The position numbers and the translations under genes are program-made. The notes under the pieces are model-generated. The model did no database searches. It saw nothing but the letters and a program-made list of their open reading frames with translations, and was not told the DNA's origin. This document shows positions 27,701 through 42,700 of a stretch of DNA of 64,000 nucleotides, in pieces. Every line of letters begins with the position of its first letter. The first letter of the stretch is position 1. Source of the DNA: Engraulis encrasicolus (Eukaryota; Chordata; Actinopteri; Clupeiformes; Engraulidae); assembly GCF_034702125.1 (NCBI RefSeq), contig NC_085876.1, positions 7,109,364 to 7,173,363 on the forward strand, read 5' to 3'.

Positions 27701-30700
27701 CAAACTCCCTCATTATAACTTCAGATTTTTCCATTTCAACCCTTTCCCTGCTTTTTTCCAACTCTTCTCTTTCCGAGTGAAAATGATCTTTCATTCTTTC
27801 CAGCTCACACCTTTCTCTTGACAATGTGTTTTTGTGGTCTTCGATTTCCTGTCTTTCCTTGTGCAGAGTGGTTTTCAATTGATTTAGTTCCTGTCGTTCA
27901 GCGCCTAAATTCTCTTGAATGATGACATCTACTTTTGCTGTCTGTCGTTTAAGTTTGTCCCATTCTCTTTGTAAGTCTTCCCTCATTCTCTCCAGTTCAT
28001 CCTTTTGAACATGAAGAAGCTGCCAGTTTTGAGCAATTTCTTGTTTTTGCTGTTGAATATCAGTTTTTAACAACTGTGAGTCTTTCTGAAGATTTTGCTG
28101 TTGCAACTCAATCTCTTTCTTCTGCTCTTCCAAATACATCCGCGTTATGGCCATATCCTCCCTTTCTTGTATCATCAGTTTATTACGGTTTTCCATATCT
28201 TGGTTTTGTTTTTCCATTGTCGTTTTATCATCTTCTAGCTGTTCACAATCCTGTTTCACATTTTCCATTGTGCTTTCCAACATTTGTGTTTGCATTTCCA
28301 ATTCAGTCCTTAGTTTGTCCAAACTTTCAAATTCCAATTTGCTGTTCTTCATCATGTCGTCCACTTGGACCTGTCGCCAGTTTAACTCAGCAATCTTACT
28401 TTCAAGCTGCCTCTGCTCCTCCATCACAGTTTGCTTCACATTCTCGATCTCATCTGATTGTTTCAACAGCTCTGTCTTGTAGTGCTGTAGTTTTTGTTTT
28501 TCCAATTCCACATTTTGTCTTTCTGTTTCAAACTCTTTCTTCTGCATCTCTAGGTCTGCCTTAAAGTTGTGTAAGGAGTCTTTCTCACTCTGAAGAGCTT
28601 GCATTTCACGTTGTATGTCTTCCATTTTCATGTCTAGTTCATCCTTTGATTTTGCAAGTTGTTCAGGCTCAATAGAGGTTTCAGCACCATCACCCTTAGA
28701 TGTTGTCTTTTCAATCCCTACTTCAATTTTCTCAGTTATTACCTTTTGAATACTAACTTCTTCACTTTGTTTTTGTATTTTCTTTTTGGTTTTCTCAAGT
28801 ATTTCCCTCTCTGTTTGAAGGATGCTCAACTGGTCCTGAATCTGCTCTGTACCTCTTTCTCTTTCAAAGTCTTCTTTAGCCTTTATGAGAGCTTGGCATT
28901 GGATTTCAAGTTTATTTTCAGCTTCCCTCAGTTTGTTGTCCTTAATTTCAATAAAGCCAATTTGCTGAATAACATTGTCTTTCATGGTTTGAAGCTGACT
29001 TCTGTCATTCTGTAACTGATCCAGATAATTAGATTTCATTTCATTTAGTTCTTTCTTCTCAATAGTAATTATATCCATAACCTTGCCAATCTCCTTCTTA
29101 GCCTGCCTGATTTTCCTTTTGAATTGTTCCATCTCAGTAAGTTTCCTGTTTTGTCTTCTGATGGTGTATTCCACTTCCCTTCTCTTGGCCTCAATTTCAT
29201 CTTTAGTCAGTTCCATCTCTGCCATCTCCCTCTTCATTTTTTGGATTTTGTCACCAAGTTCTTCTTTTTCTCTCAGATTGTCTTCCTTTATGGTTTCTAA
29301 TTTCTCCATCTCTTCCTTCACTATGCGTCTCTTCAATTCAGCCTCCTGCTGTTGTTTGAATATTTCGGATTTTATCATCTCGAGTTCCTCTTTTTCGGTA
29401 TGTGATTCATTTTTTGTTGTGTTCAGCAGTTCTTTCTGTCTTTCAATGTCTGATTTCAATCTCGCCAAGTTCTCCATCTCGGTTTTTATTGCTTCCATTT
29501 TGTTGTCATTTTCATCCCTCTCTGCTTTAAGATCTTTTTTGATTTGCTGAAGTGTGTCCATTTCTCTCCTCACTTCATTCATTTTTGTTCTGATCTCTTC
29601 TTTTGCTTCCTTAAGTTTCTCAATGTCAGTAGAGGCCTCTTTGATTTCACCCTCTTCAATAGGTATTTCTGTTTTTCTTACTTCAAAATCTGCCTGCATT
29701 TTCTCAATGTCTACCCGACTCTCAGGTATTTCTTCTCTTACCTTCTGCATCTCTTCTTTCAGTGTATCCACTATCTGTCTCTCAATTTCAAGGATTTTTC
29801 TTTGTTCTTCAAACTGATTCACCAGTTTGCCTCTTTCCTTTTCAACATCTTCTCTGAGTTTCTCAAGATGTTCTGTTTGCCTTTGATGTGTAAGTTTAGC
29901 CTCTCTGAGTTTGTTGCCTTCCATTTCAATGACACCGATTCTCTCATGAAGTTCTTGTTCAAGTGTTTGAAGTGCAGCTCTGTCAATCTCCATATGATTA
30001 TGGTAAGTTGCTTTCATTTCATTCAAATGTTGCTTCTCAGCAGCAATTCCCTGCAAAACAACTTCCAGCTCCTTCTTCGCCTGCTGGATGGATCGCTTTG
30101 ATTCTTCCATCTCACTAAGTTTCCTGTTTTGTCTTCTGATGGTGTATTCCAGTTCCCTTCTCTTGGCCTCCATTTCAGCTTTAGTCAGTTCCATCTCTGC
30201 CATCTCCCTCTTCATCTTTTGGATTTTGTCATCAAGTTCTCCTTTCTGGTTTTGGATGTCTGCTCTCACGCTTGCCAATGACTCCATCTCTTGTAGCTCT
30301 TCTTTGAGTTTCTCCAGTGTTTGCTTTTCCATGTCAAGGATGTTTCTTTGTTCCTCAAACTGATTCACTAGTTTGACTCTTTCATTGTCTACATCTTCTT
30401 TGAGTTTCTCAAGATGTTCTATTTGCAATTGACATGTAACTTGTGTTTCTCTGTGCTTGTTGTCTTCCATTTCAAGGAAGCTGACTCTTTCCTGAAGTTT
30501 TTGTTCAAGTGTTTGAAGAGCATTTCTGTCACTCTCTACCTGATCATGGTAAGTGGCTTTCATTTCATTCAAATTTTGCTTCTCGGCAGCAATTCCCTGC
30601 AAAACAACTTCCAGCTCCTTCTTTGCCTGTTGGATGGATCTCTTTGATTCTTCCATCTCACTAAGTTTCCTGTTTTGTCTTCTGATGGTGTATTCCACTT

Positions 30701-33700
30701 CTCTTCTCTTGGCCTCCATCTCAGCTTTAGTCAGTTCCATCTCTGCCATCTCCCTCTTCATCTTTTGGATTTTGTCATCAAGTTCTCCTTTCTGGTTTTG
30801 GATGTCTGCTCTCACGCTTGCCAATGACTCCATCTCTTGTAGCTCTTCTTTGAGTTCCTCCAATGTTTTCTTCTCCATTTGAAGGATGTGTCTTTGTTCC
30901 TCAAACTGGTTCACCACTTTGCCTCTTTCAATGTCTACATCTTCTCGGAGTTTCTCAAGATGTTCTTTTTCCATTTGATGTGTGACTCTGGCATCTCGGA
31001 GCTTGCCTTCTTCCATTTGAAGGAAGCTGACTCTCTCCTGAAGTTTTTGTTCAAGCGTTTGAAGAGCATTTCTGTCACTCTGTACCTGATCATGGTAAGT
31101 TGCTTTCATTTCATTCAAATGTTGCTTCTCAGCAACAATTCCCTGCAAAACAACTTCCAGCTCCTTCTTCGCCTGCTGGATAGCTTTTCTTGATTCTTCC
31201 ATCTCACTAAATTTCCTGTTTTGTCTTCGGATGGTGTATTCCACTTCTCTTCTCTTGGCCTCCATCTCAGCTTTAGTCAGCTCCATCTCTGCCATCTCCC
31301 TCTTCATCTTTTGGATTTTGTCATCAAGTTCTTCTTTCTGGTTTTGGATGTCTGCTCTCACGCTTGCCATTTCTTCCATCTCTTGCTTCAGCATCATAAG
31401 CTTTGCCTCGATGTCCTCTTTTTGTTGGCTTAGTTCAGACTTTAACGTTTCCATGACTTCTTTTTCTTTTTGTGTTTTAATTACTTGTTTTTCAAGATCT
31501 TCTCTCTGTTCGTGGATGTCTGTTCTCAGCATTTCCAAAGATGCCATTTCAGTTTGTATCTTTTCCATTTTATTTTCAATTTCTTCCCTCTCTGTGGTGA
31601 GGCTATCTTTGATTTCCTGAAGTTTGACCGTTTCTTTTCCCAAGTCATCCAATTTTGTGTTGATGTCCTCTTTTGTTTTTGCAAGTTTTTCATTTTCAAT
31701 AGAGGCTTCCTCACTTCTGCCTTCTGCAAGACCTTGTATTTCAGCTTCCCTTATTTCTAACTCTGCATGCATTTTCTCAAGGTCAACCTGTCTCTGTTGT
31801 ATTTCTTCCCTGTCTTTTTGTAGCTCTTCTTTGAGTTTATCCAGTGTTTGCTTTTCCATTTCAAGGATGTTTCTTCGTTCCTCAAACTGATGCACTAGTT
31901 TGACTCTTTCATTGTCTATATCTTCTTTGTATTTCTCAAGATGTTCTTTTTCCATTTGATGTGTGACATTGGCTTCTCTGAGCTTGTTGTCTTCCATTTC
32001 AAGGAAGCTGACTCTCTCCTGAAGTTTTTGTGCAAGTGTTTGAAGAGCATTTATGTCACTCTCTACCTGATCATGGTAATTTGCTTTCATTTCATTCAAA
32101 TTTTGCTTCTCAGCAACAATTCCCTGCAAAACAACTTCCAGCTCCTTCTTCGCCTGCTGGATAGATCGCTTTGATTCATCCATCTCACTAAGTTTCCTGT
32201 TTTGTCTTCTGATGGTGTATTCCAGTTCCCTTCTCTTGGCCTCCATTTCAGCTTTAGTCAGTTCCATCTCTGCCATCTCCCTCTTCATCTTTTGGAATTT
32301 GTCATCAAGTTCTCCTTTCTGGTTTTGGATGTCTGCTCTCATGCTTGCCAATGACTCCATCTCTTGCTTCAGAATCATGAGCTTTGCCTCTGTGTCCTCT
32401 TTTTGTTGGCTTAGTTCAGACTTTACTCTTTCCATGACTTCTTTTTCTTTTTGTGTTTTAATCACTTGTTTTTCAAGTTCTTCTTTCTGTTTGTGGATGT
32501 CTGTTTTCAGCTTTTCCAAAGATGCCATTTCAGTTTGTAGCTTTTCCGTTTTATTGTCAATTTCTTCCCTCTCTGCGGTGAGGCTGTCTTTGATTTCCTG
32601 AAGTTTAACCATTTCTTTTCTCAGGTCATCCAATTGTGTGTTGACGTCCTCTTTTGCTTTTGCAAGTTTTTCATTTTCAATAGAGGCTTCCTCAATTCTG
32701 CCTTCTGCAAGACCTTGTATTTCAGCTTTCCTTATTTCTAACTCTGCATGCATTTTCTCAATGTCAACCTGTCTCTGTTGTATGTCTTCCCTGTCTTTTT
32801 GTAGCTCTTCTTTGAGTTTCTCCAATGTTTGCTTTTCCATTTCAAGGATGTTTCTTTGTTCCTCAAACTGATTCACTAGTTTGACTCTTTCATTGTCTAC
32901 ATCTTCTTTGAGTTTCTCAAGATGTTCTATTTGCAATTGACATGTAACTTGTGTTTCTCTGTGCTTGTTGTCTTCCATTTCAAGGAAGCTGACTCTTTCC
33001 TGAAGTTTTTGTTCAAGTGTTTGAAGAGCATTTCTGTCACTCTCTACCTGATCATGGTAAGTGGCTTTCATTTCATTCAAATTTTGCTTCTCGGCAGCAA
33101 TTCCCTGCAAGACAACTTCCAGCTCCTTCTTCGCCTGCTGGATGGATCTCTTTGATTCTTCCATCTCACTAAGTTTCCTGTTTTGTCTTCTGATGGTGTA
33201 TTCCACTTCTCTTCTCTTGGCCTCCATCTCAGCTTTAGTCAGTTCCATCTCTGCCATCTCCCTCTTCATCTTTTGGATTTTGTCATCAAGTTCTTCTTTC
33301 TGGTTTTGGATGTCTGCTCTCATGCTTGCCAATGACTCCATCTCTTGCTTCAGCATCATACGCTTTGCCTTTATGTCCTCTTTTTGTTGGCTTAGTTCAG
33401 ACTTCAACCTCTCCGCATCTTCTTTGTCTCTTTGTGTTTTTATTACTTGTCTTTCAAGTTCTTCTTTCAGGTCTTGGATGTCTGTTCTCAGCATTTCCAA
33501 AGATGCCATTTCAGTTTTTAGCTTTTCAGTTTTATTGTCAATTTCTTCCCTCTCTGCGGTGAGGCTGTCTTTGATTTCCTGAAGTTTAACCATTTCTTTT
33601 CTCAGGTCATCCAATTTTGTGTTGACGTCCTCTTTTGCTTTTGCAAGTTTTCCATTTTCAATAGAGGCTTCCTCACTTCTGCGTTCTGCAAGACCTTCTA

Positions 33701-36700
33701 TTTCAGCTTTCCTTATTTCTAACTCTGCATGCATTTTCTCAATGTCAACCTGTCTCTGTTGTATTTCTTCCCTGTCTTTTTGTAGCTCTTCTTTGAGTTC
33801 CTCCAATGTTTTCTTCTCCATTTCAAGGATGTTTCTTTGTTCCTCAAGCTGGTTCACCTGTTTGCCTCTTTCAATCTCTATATCTTCTCTGAATTTCTCA
33901 AGATGTTCTTTTTCTATATGATGTGTGACATTGGCATCTCTGAGCTTGCTGTCTTCCATTTCAAGGCAGCTGATTTTCTCCTGAAGTTTTTGTTCAAGCA
34001 ATTGAAGAGCATTTTTGTCACTCTCTACCTGGTCATGGTAAGTTGCTTTCATTTCATTCAAATGTTGCTTCTCAGCAGCAATTCCCTGCAAAACAACTTC
34101 CAGCTCCTTCTTCGCCTGCTGGATGGATCTCTTTGATTCTTCCATCTCACTAAGTTTCCTGTTTTGTCTTCTGATGGTGTATTCCAGTTCCCTTCTCTTG
34201 GCCTCCATTTCAGCTTTAGTCAGTTCCATCTCTGCCATCTCCCTCTTCATCTTTTGGATTTTGTCATCAAGTTCTCCTTTCTGGTTTTGGATGTCTGCTC
34301 TCACGCTTGCCAATGACTCCATCTCTTGTAGCTCTTCTTTGAGTTTCTCCAGTGTTTGCTTTTCCATGTCAAGGATGTTTCTTTGTTCCTCAAACTGATT
34401 CACTAGTTTGACTCTTTCATTGTCTACATCTTCTTTGAGTTTCTCAAGATGTTCTATTTGCAATTGACATGTAACTTGTGTTTCTCTGTGCTTGTTGTCT
34501 TCCATTTCAAGGAAGCTGACTCTTTCCTGAAGTTTTTGTTCAAGTGTTTGAAGAGCATTTCTGTCACTCTCTACCTGATCATGGTAAGTGGCTTTCATTT
34601 CATTCAAATTTTGCTTCTCGGCAGCAATTCCCTGCAAAACAACTTCCAGCTCCTTCTTTGCCTGTTGGATGGATCTCTTTGATTCTTCCATCTCACTAAG
34701 TTTCCTGTTTTGTCTTCTGATGGTGTATTCCACTTCTCTTCTCTTGGCCTCCATCTCAGCTTTAGTCAGTTCCATCTCTGCCATCTCCCTCTTCATCTTT
34801 TGGATTTTGTAATCAAGTTCTTCTTTCTGGTTTTGGATGTCTGCTCTCACGCTTGCCATTTCTTCCATCTCTTGCTTCAGCATCATACGCTTTGCCTCCA
34901 TGTCCTCTTTTTGTTGGCTTAGTTCAGACTTCAACCTCTCCGCGTCTTCTTTGTCTCTTTGTGTTTTTATTACTTGTTTTTCAAGTTCTTCTTTCAGTTC
35001 TTGGATGTCTGTTCTCAGCATTTCCAAAGATGCCATTTCAGTTTTTAGCTTTTCCATTTTATTGTCAATTTCTTCCCTCTCTGCTGCGAGGTTATCTTTG
35101 ATTTCCTGAAGTTTGACCATTTCTTTTCTCAGGTCCTCCAATTTTATGTTGATGTCCTCTTTTGCTTTTGCAAGTTTTTCATTCTCATTAAAGACCTCCT
35201 CTTTTCTGCCTTCTGCAAGACCTTGTATTTCCGTTTTCCTTATTTCTAATTCTGCATACATTTTCTCCATGTCAACCTGTTTCTGATGTATTTCTTCCCT
35301 GTCTTTTTGTAACTCTTCTTTGAGTTTGTCCAGTGTTTGCCTCTCCATTTCAAGGATATGTCTTTGTTCCTCAAACTGGTTCACCAGTTTGCCCCTTTCA
35401 TTGCCAACATCTTCTCTTAGTTTTTCAAGTTGTTCTGTTTGCATTTGATGTGTAATTTTGGCTTCTCTGAGCTGATTGCGCTCTGTTTCAATGAAGGCGA
35501 TTCTCTGGTGAAGTTCTTGTTCAAGTCTTTGAAGCACATTTCTATCGTTCTCTACTTGATCATGATAAATCATTTTCATTTCATTCAACTTTTGCTTTTC
35601 AGCCCAAATTTCCTGCATAATCGCATCCATCTCCTTTTTCGTCTGTTGCATAGCTCTCTTTGATTCTTCCATCTCACTAAGTGTCCTGTTTTGTCTTCTG
35701 ATGGTGTATTCCAGTTCCCTTCTCTTGGCCTCCATTTCAGCTTTAGTCAGTTCCATCTCTGCAATCTCCCTCTTCATCTTTTGGATTTTGTCATCCAGCT
35801 CCTCGTTTCGGATGTGGATGTCTTCCTTTATTGTTTGCATTTCCTCAGCCTTTTGTTTTAGCATCGCTTGCTTTGCCTCAGCATCACCTTTTGCTTGACT
35901 TATGTCAGATTTTAGCTTCTCAAGTTTGTCCCTTTCATCACATGTCACACGTTTTGCTTTTGCAAGCTCTTCCTGATCTCCCTGAATGTCTGATTTCAAT
36001 CTATCTAGCTTGCCCATCTCAAATTGTATTTGTTCCAATTTACTATCAATTTCATATTTGTCGTCTTTCAGGCCCTCTTTGATGACCTGCAGTTCATCCT
36101 TTTCTTTCTTTACAATTTCCATTGTTGAGACAAGTTCTTCTTTTTCTCTGGTTAGTTTTTCATTCTCAGAAGAGGATTCCTTAACACTCCTCTCTGCTTC
36201 TCTCTGTAATTCTGTTTTCATCACTTCTAACTCTACCTGTAGTTGGTTAATCTCCACCTTTTTCATTTCTAATTCTTCACTTCGCTTCTGCATCTCTTCT
36301 TTGTTTTTTTCCAGTAATTCCCTTTCCATTGCAATAATTTGTCTTTCTTCTTGATGGTCTCCAACCATTTTATCTCGTTCTTTCTCCAAATCTTCTCCAG
36401 CTTTTTTCAGAACTTGTCTTTGTAGTTGAAGTGCAACTTCAGCTTCTCTCAGTATGTTACCCTCAGTTGCAATGAAATTAATTCTGTCAATGAGTTCTTT
36501 TTCTGTTCTTTCAAGTTGTTTTTTGTCTTTCTGTATTCGTTCATGGTAAGCAGATTTCATTTCCATCAGTTCCTTCTTCTCAATTTCAATTTTCTGCACA
36601 AGTCTGTTAATATCATCTTTAGCCTCTTGGATAGCCCTCTTTGATTCTTCCATCTCACTAAGTTTCCTGTTTTGTTTTCTGATGGTGTGTTCCATTTCCC

Positions 36701-39700
36701 TTCTCTTGGCCTCCAGCTCAGCTTTAGTCAGTTCCATCTCTGCCATCTCCCTCTTCATCTTTTGGATTTTGTCATCAAGTTCTTCTTTCTGTTTTTCAAC
36801 GTGCTTTCTCATTGTTGTCATTTCTTCCACCTCTTGTTTCAGCATAATATGCCTTCCCTCTGTATCCTCTTTTTGTTGACATAGTTCAGATCTTAACCTT
36901 TCCAGTTCTTCTTTTTCCATGTGTGTTTTGCTTGCTTGTTCTTCAAGCTCTTGTTTTTGTCTTTGGATATCTGTTTTCAGTGTCTCTAGATACTCTGTGT
37001 CAGTTTTTACCCTTTTCATTTTACTGGCAATTTCTTCCTGCTCTGCTTTGAGATTATCTTTGACGTGGTGAATTTTGTCTGTTTCTTTCCTCAATTCATC
37101 CATTTTTGTGTTTATCTCTTCTTTTATTTTTGCTAGTGTTTCACTCTCAATGGAGGCCTCCACAAATTTCCCTTCAGTTACATCTTGAATTTCTGTTTTC
37201 ATCTTTTCTAACTCTGACTTCATTTTCTCTATCTCCAACTTCTTCACATTAATCTCATTACTCTCTTTATTCAACTCTTCTCTAGTTATGGCCAGCATTT
37301 GCTTTTCCTTTTCAATCCCGTGTCTCTGTTCTTGAAACTGTTCTGCTATTTTATCCCTTTGCTTTTCTAAATCTTCTGTGGCATTCTTCAGGGTTTCTGT
37401 TTTAATTTGAAGTTTGTTTTCTACTTCTATCATTTTTTCCCCCTCAATTTCAATTAATCTAGCTCCCTGAGTAAGCTCCTGGTGCATTTTTTGCAGCTGC
37501 TCTTTGTCACTGTCTAGCTGCTTTTGGTAAGTTTCTCTCATTCCGTTCAGCCTGGATTTTTCAAGAGCTACATTCTTCATCTCTTTATCCACTTTTTCTT
37601 TGGCCTGCTGAATGGCTCTCTTTGATTCTTCCATCTCACCAAGTTTCCTGTTTTGTCTGCTGATTGTGTGTTCCACTTCCCTTCTCTTGGCCTCCAGCTC
37701 AGCTTTAGTCAGTTCGATCTCTTCCATCTCCTTCTTCATCGTTTGCATCCTGTTAATCATCTCTTCTTCTTGCTTCTTAACATCATCCCTCATTTTTTCA
37801 ATTTCTTCCTCATCTTTCTTCAGCTTCATTTGCTTTGATTCAATGTTCTCCCTCTGTTCAGATATGCAAGATCGGAGAGTCTCTAATTCTTCTTTCTGTG
37901 CATACATTGTCGTTTCAAGATCTGATTTCTGTTTGTGGATGTTAGCCTTCAATCTATCCAAATCCTCATATTCCCTCTTCATCATCTCAATCTTATTATC
38001 AACTTCCTCCCTCTCTGATCTGATATCATCCTTGAGCAGCTGAAGGATGTGTGTTTCATCGCATATTTCTTGCATTTTTGCATCCAGTTCTTCCTTTGCT
38101 TTTCCAAGTTGTTCAGTGTCTTCTGAGCTCGTTTTTTCCACAGAGGCCCGCTTTCCTTTCATATTTTCCAACTCAGCTACACTCTTAAGTGTCTCAGCTT
38201 TACTCATTTTTATTTCTTCACTTTCTGCCAGCATCTCTTTTTTGAAATTTTCAAGTAAATCCTTTTCTTTTTCAATGAATTCCTTCTGTTCCTTAAAATC
38301 TGCATCGATTTTATGTCGCTGTCTTTCAAGATCTTGTTTGGCTCGCTGTAAAGTTTGGGTTTCTATTTGAAGTGCACTCTCAGCTTCCCTCAATTTCCTG
38401 TTCTCAGTATCAATAACATAAATCCCCTGACAAAGTTCCCTTTCTATTTGTTGAAGCTGATCCCTATCTCTTTCAAGCTGTTCCCTGAAGATAAGTTTCA
38501 TTTCATTTATTTCAACCTTATCCAGGGAAATTATCTGCATTTCTTTATCAACATCTTCTTTTGCCTGCTTGAGGTCACTTAGCTTCCTGGCCTGTTTTCT
38601 GATGGTGTGTTCTAGTTCTCTCCGCTTTGCCTCCAGCTCAGCTTTAGTCAGTTCCATCTCTGCCATCTCCCTCTTCAGTTTTTGTATTTTATAATCAAGT
38701 TCTAGTTTCTGTGTTTGGATATGTTCTGACATTGTTCCCATGTTCTCCGTCTCTTGTCTCAGTAGTGCCAGCTTTGCTTCTGTGTCATCCTCTTGTTTCC
38801 TTATGTTAGATTTAAGTATCTCCAGTTCTTCTCTCTCTGCCTTTGTTTGAAGAACTTCCATATCAAGTTCTGCTTTCTGTCTGTTGACCTCTGCTTGTAT
38901 TACCTCAAGATGTTGAACCTCTTTCTTTGTTTCCTCTAGTTTGTTGTCAGTTTCATCTCTTTCTATTTTGACTTCATCCTTAAGCTGCTGAAGGGTAGCC
39001 ATTTCTTTCTTTATGTCTTCAGTTTTTGTGTTGAGCTCTTCCTTCCGTTTGGACAGCTGTTTCATTTCAACAGAGACATCTTGTAAGGTTTCCTCCAGAG
39101 CACCTTCTGTTTTCATCCTTCCAAACTCTGCTTCTCTTTGCTGGATCTCCACCTCCCTAATTGACATTTCCTTATTTTGTTTGTCTATCTCATGTTTCAT
39201 TTTATCCAAGAAATCCTTCTCAGTTTCCAAGCTCTTTTTCTGCTCTTCAAATTGTTCTGCTGATGCAGCTCTTTCATTTTCTATGTCTTGTTTGGCTCGA
39301 TTAATCATGTCATGCAAATCCCTTTGTATTTGTTGGAGCTGATTTCTGTCACTCTCTAATTGGTCTCTGAAAATGGTTTTCATTTCTTCTATTTCAACCT
39401 TCTCCAGAGCAATTCTCTGCATTTCTTTGTCAATGTCCTCTTTTGCCTGCCAGAAACCAATCCTAGATTGATCCAGTTCATTTTGTTTCCTGGCATATTT
39501 TCTGTTGGAATGTTGTAGTTCTCTTCGCTTGGTCTCCAGCTCAGCTTTAGTCAGTTCCAACTCTTGCATCTCCCTCTTCAGACTTTGTATTTTATCATCC
39601 AGCTTCTCTGTCTGCCTTTGGGTTTGTTCTTTTATTTTTGCCATGTTCTCCGTCTCTTGTATCACTACAGTTAGCTGTGCCTCTGCGTCCTCCTTCTTTT

Positions 39701-42700
39701 TACTTATGGTAGACGTAAGATTATCTAGTTCTTCTCTTTTGGTTTTTACATTAAGAGTTTCCATGTCAAGTTCTGCTTTTTGCCTTTGAACTTCTGCCTG
39801 TATTATCTTTGCCTCTTCCAGTTTGCTATCCCTTTCCGCTCTGAGTTCATCGTTGAGATGCTGAAGGGAAGCCATTTCTTTCAACATGTCTTCCACTTTT
39901 GTATTCAGTTCTTCCTTCTGTTTGGAAAGCTGTTCCATCTCAATAGAGACTTCTTTTAAGGTTTCTTCCAGAGCATCTTCTGTTGGTCCCTGCTTAATAT
40001 CCACCTTCCTAATGGATATTTCCTTACTTTGTCTGTCTATCTCATCTTTGGTTTTATCCAAGAAATCCCTCTCAATTTCCAAGACCTTTCTCTGCTCTTC
40101 AAACTGTTCTGCCATTGCATCTCTCTCATTTTCTAGGTCTTCTTTGGCTCGATTAATCATGTCATGCAGTTCCCTTTCCATTTGTTGAAGCTGATTTCTA
40201 TCTTTTTCCATTTGGTCTCTGAAAATGTTTTTCATTTCATTTATTACAACTTTCTCCTGAGCAATTATTTGCATTTCTTTGTTAATTTCATCCTTTGCAT
40301 TCCTGAGGTCAGTCTTGGATTTTTCCAAATTATTTCGTGCCCTGGCATGTTTTCTGATGGTATTTTTTAGTTCTCTTCGCTTGGCCTCCAGTTCAGCTTT
40401 AGTCAGCTCCACCTCTTCCATCTCCCTCTTCAGTCTTTGTATTTTATCATCAAGGTCATCTTTCTGTGTTTGGATTGTCTCTGTAATTGTTGCCATGTTC
40501 TCCATCTCTTGTCTCAGTAGTGCCAGCTTTGCTTCTGTATCTTCCTCTTGTTTCCTCATTTTAGATGTAAGTGTTTCCAGTTCTTCTCCCTTAACATTTG
40601 CTTCAAGAACTTCAATGTCAAGTTCTGCTTTCTGTCTGTTGACCTCTGCTTGAATTGCCTTTAGATATTCATTCTCTTTCTTTGTTTCCTCCAGTCTGTT
40701 GTCAATTTCACCGCTTTCTGCTTTGAGTTCATCCTTAAGTTGTTGAATGGAAGCCATTTCTTTATTTATGTCTTCCATTTTTGTATTTAGTTCTTCTCTC
40801 TGTTCGGAAAGCTGCTCCATCTCAACAGAGACTTCTTTCAAGGTTTCTTCCAACAGATCTCTTTTCATCCTTTCACATTCTGATTCTCTTTGCTGAATCT
40901 CCAACTCCCTAAGAGACGTTTCCTTGTCTAACGCATCTTTGATTTTATCCAAGACACCCCTCTCAGTTTCCAAGACCTTTCTCTGCTCCTCAAACATTTC
41001 AACCATTGCAGCTCTCTCGTTTTCTATGTCTTCTTTGGCCTGTTTAATCCAGTCATGCAGTTCCCTTTCCATATGTTGAAGCTGATTTTTGTCTCTTTCT
41101 TGTTGGTCTCTGAAAATGTTTTTCATTTCATTTATTTCAACTTTCTCCAGAGCAATTATTTGCATTTCTTTGTTAATTTCATCCTTTGCATTCCTGAGGT
41201 CAGTCTTTGATCGTTCCAGATTATTTCGTGCCCTGGCATGTTTTCTGATGGTGTTTTTTAGTTCTCTTCGCTTGACCTCCAGTTCAGCTTTAGTCAGCTC
41301 CACCTCTTCCATCTCCCTCTTCAGTCTTTGTATTTGATCATCAAGGTCATCTTTCTGTGTTTGGATTGTCTCTGTAATTGTTGCCATGTTCTCAATCTCT
41401 TGTCTCAGCAGTGCCAGCTTTGCTTCCGTATCTTCCTCTTGTTTCCTCATTTTAGATGTAAGTGTCTCCAGTTCTTCTCCCTTTACGTTTGCTTCAAGAA
41501 CTTCAATGTCAAGTTCGGCTTTCTGTCTGTTGACCTCTACTTGAATTGCCTTTAGATATTCATTCTCTTTCTTTGTTTCCTCCAGTCTGTTGTCAATTTC
41601 ACCCCTTTCTGCTTTGAGTTCATTCTTAAGTTGTTGAATGGAAGCCATTTCTTTATTTATGTCTTCCATTTTTGTATTCAGTTCTTCTCTCTGTTCGGAA
41701 AGCTGCTCCATCTCAACAGAGACTTCTTTCAAGGTTTCTTCCAACAGATCTCTTTTCATCCTTTCACATTCTGATTCTCTTTGCTGAATCTCCAACTCCC
41801 TAAGAGACATTTCCTTATTTTGTTTGTCTAACTCATCTTTGGTTTTATCCAAGACATCCCTCTCAGTTTCTAATACCTCTCTCTGCTCCTCAAACATTTC
41901 CACCATTGCAGCTCTCTCATTTTCTATGTCTTCTTTGGCCCGTTTAATCATGTCATGCAGTTCCCTTTCCATTTGTTGTAGCTGATTTTTGTCTCTTTCT
42001 AGTTGGTCTCTGAAAATGTTTTTCATTTCATTTATTTCAACTTTCTCCAGAGTAATTATTTGCATTTCTTTGTTAATTTCATCCTTTGCATTCCTGAGGT
42101 CAGTCTTTGATCGTTCCAGATTGTTTCGTGCCCTGGCGTGTTTTCTGATGGTGTTTTTTAGTTCTCTTCGCTTGACCTCCAGTTCAGCTTTAGTCAGTTC
42201 CACCTCTTCCATCTCCCTCTTCAGTCTTTGTATTTTATCATCAAGGTCATCTTTCTGTGTTTGAATTGTCTCTGTGATTGTTGCCATGTTATCCATCTCT
42301 TCTCTCAGTAATGCTAGCTTTCTTTCTGTGTCTTCCTCTTGTTTACTGATATTAGACTTAAGTGTCTCCAGTCCCTCTCTCTCAAGTTTTGATTGAAGAA
42401 TGTCCATGTCAAGCTCTGCTTTCTGTCTTTTGACTTCTGTCTGTATTTCATTTGTCTCCTCCAGTTTTCTGTCAATTTCATCCTTTTCTGCTTTGAGTTC
42501 ATCCTTGAGCTGCTGAAGAGAAGCCATTTCTTTCTTCATGTCTTCCAATTTTGTATTCAACTCTTCCTTCTGTTTGAATAGCTGCTCCATCTCTAAAGGT
42601 GCTTCTTTCAGAACACCTTTGTCTTCTATTTTGATATTTTCAAACTCTACTTCTCTTTGTTGAATCTGCACCTCCCTAAGGCTCAAATCTTCATTTCTTT

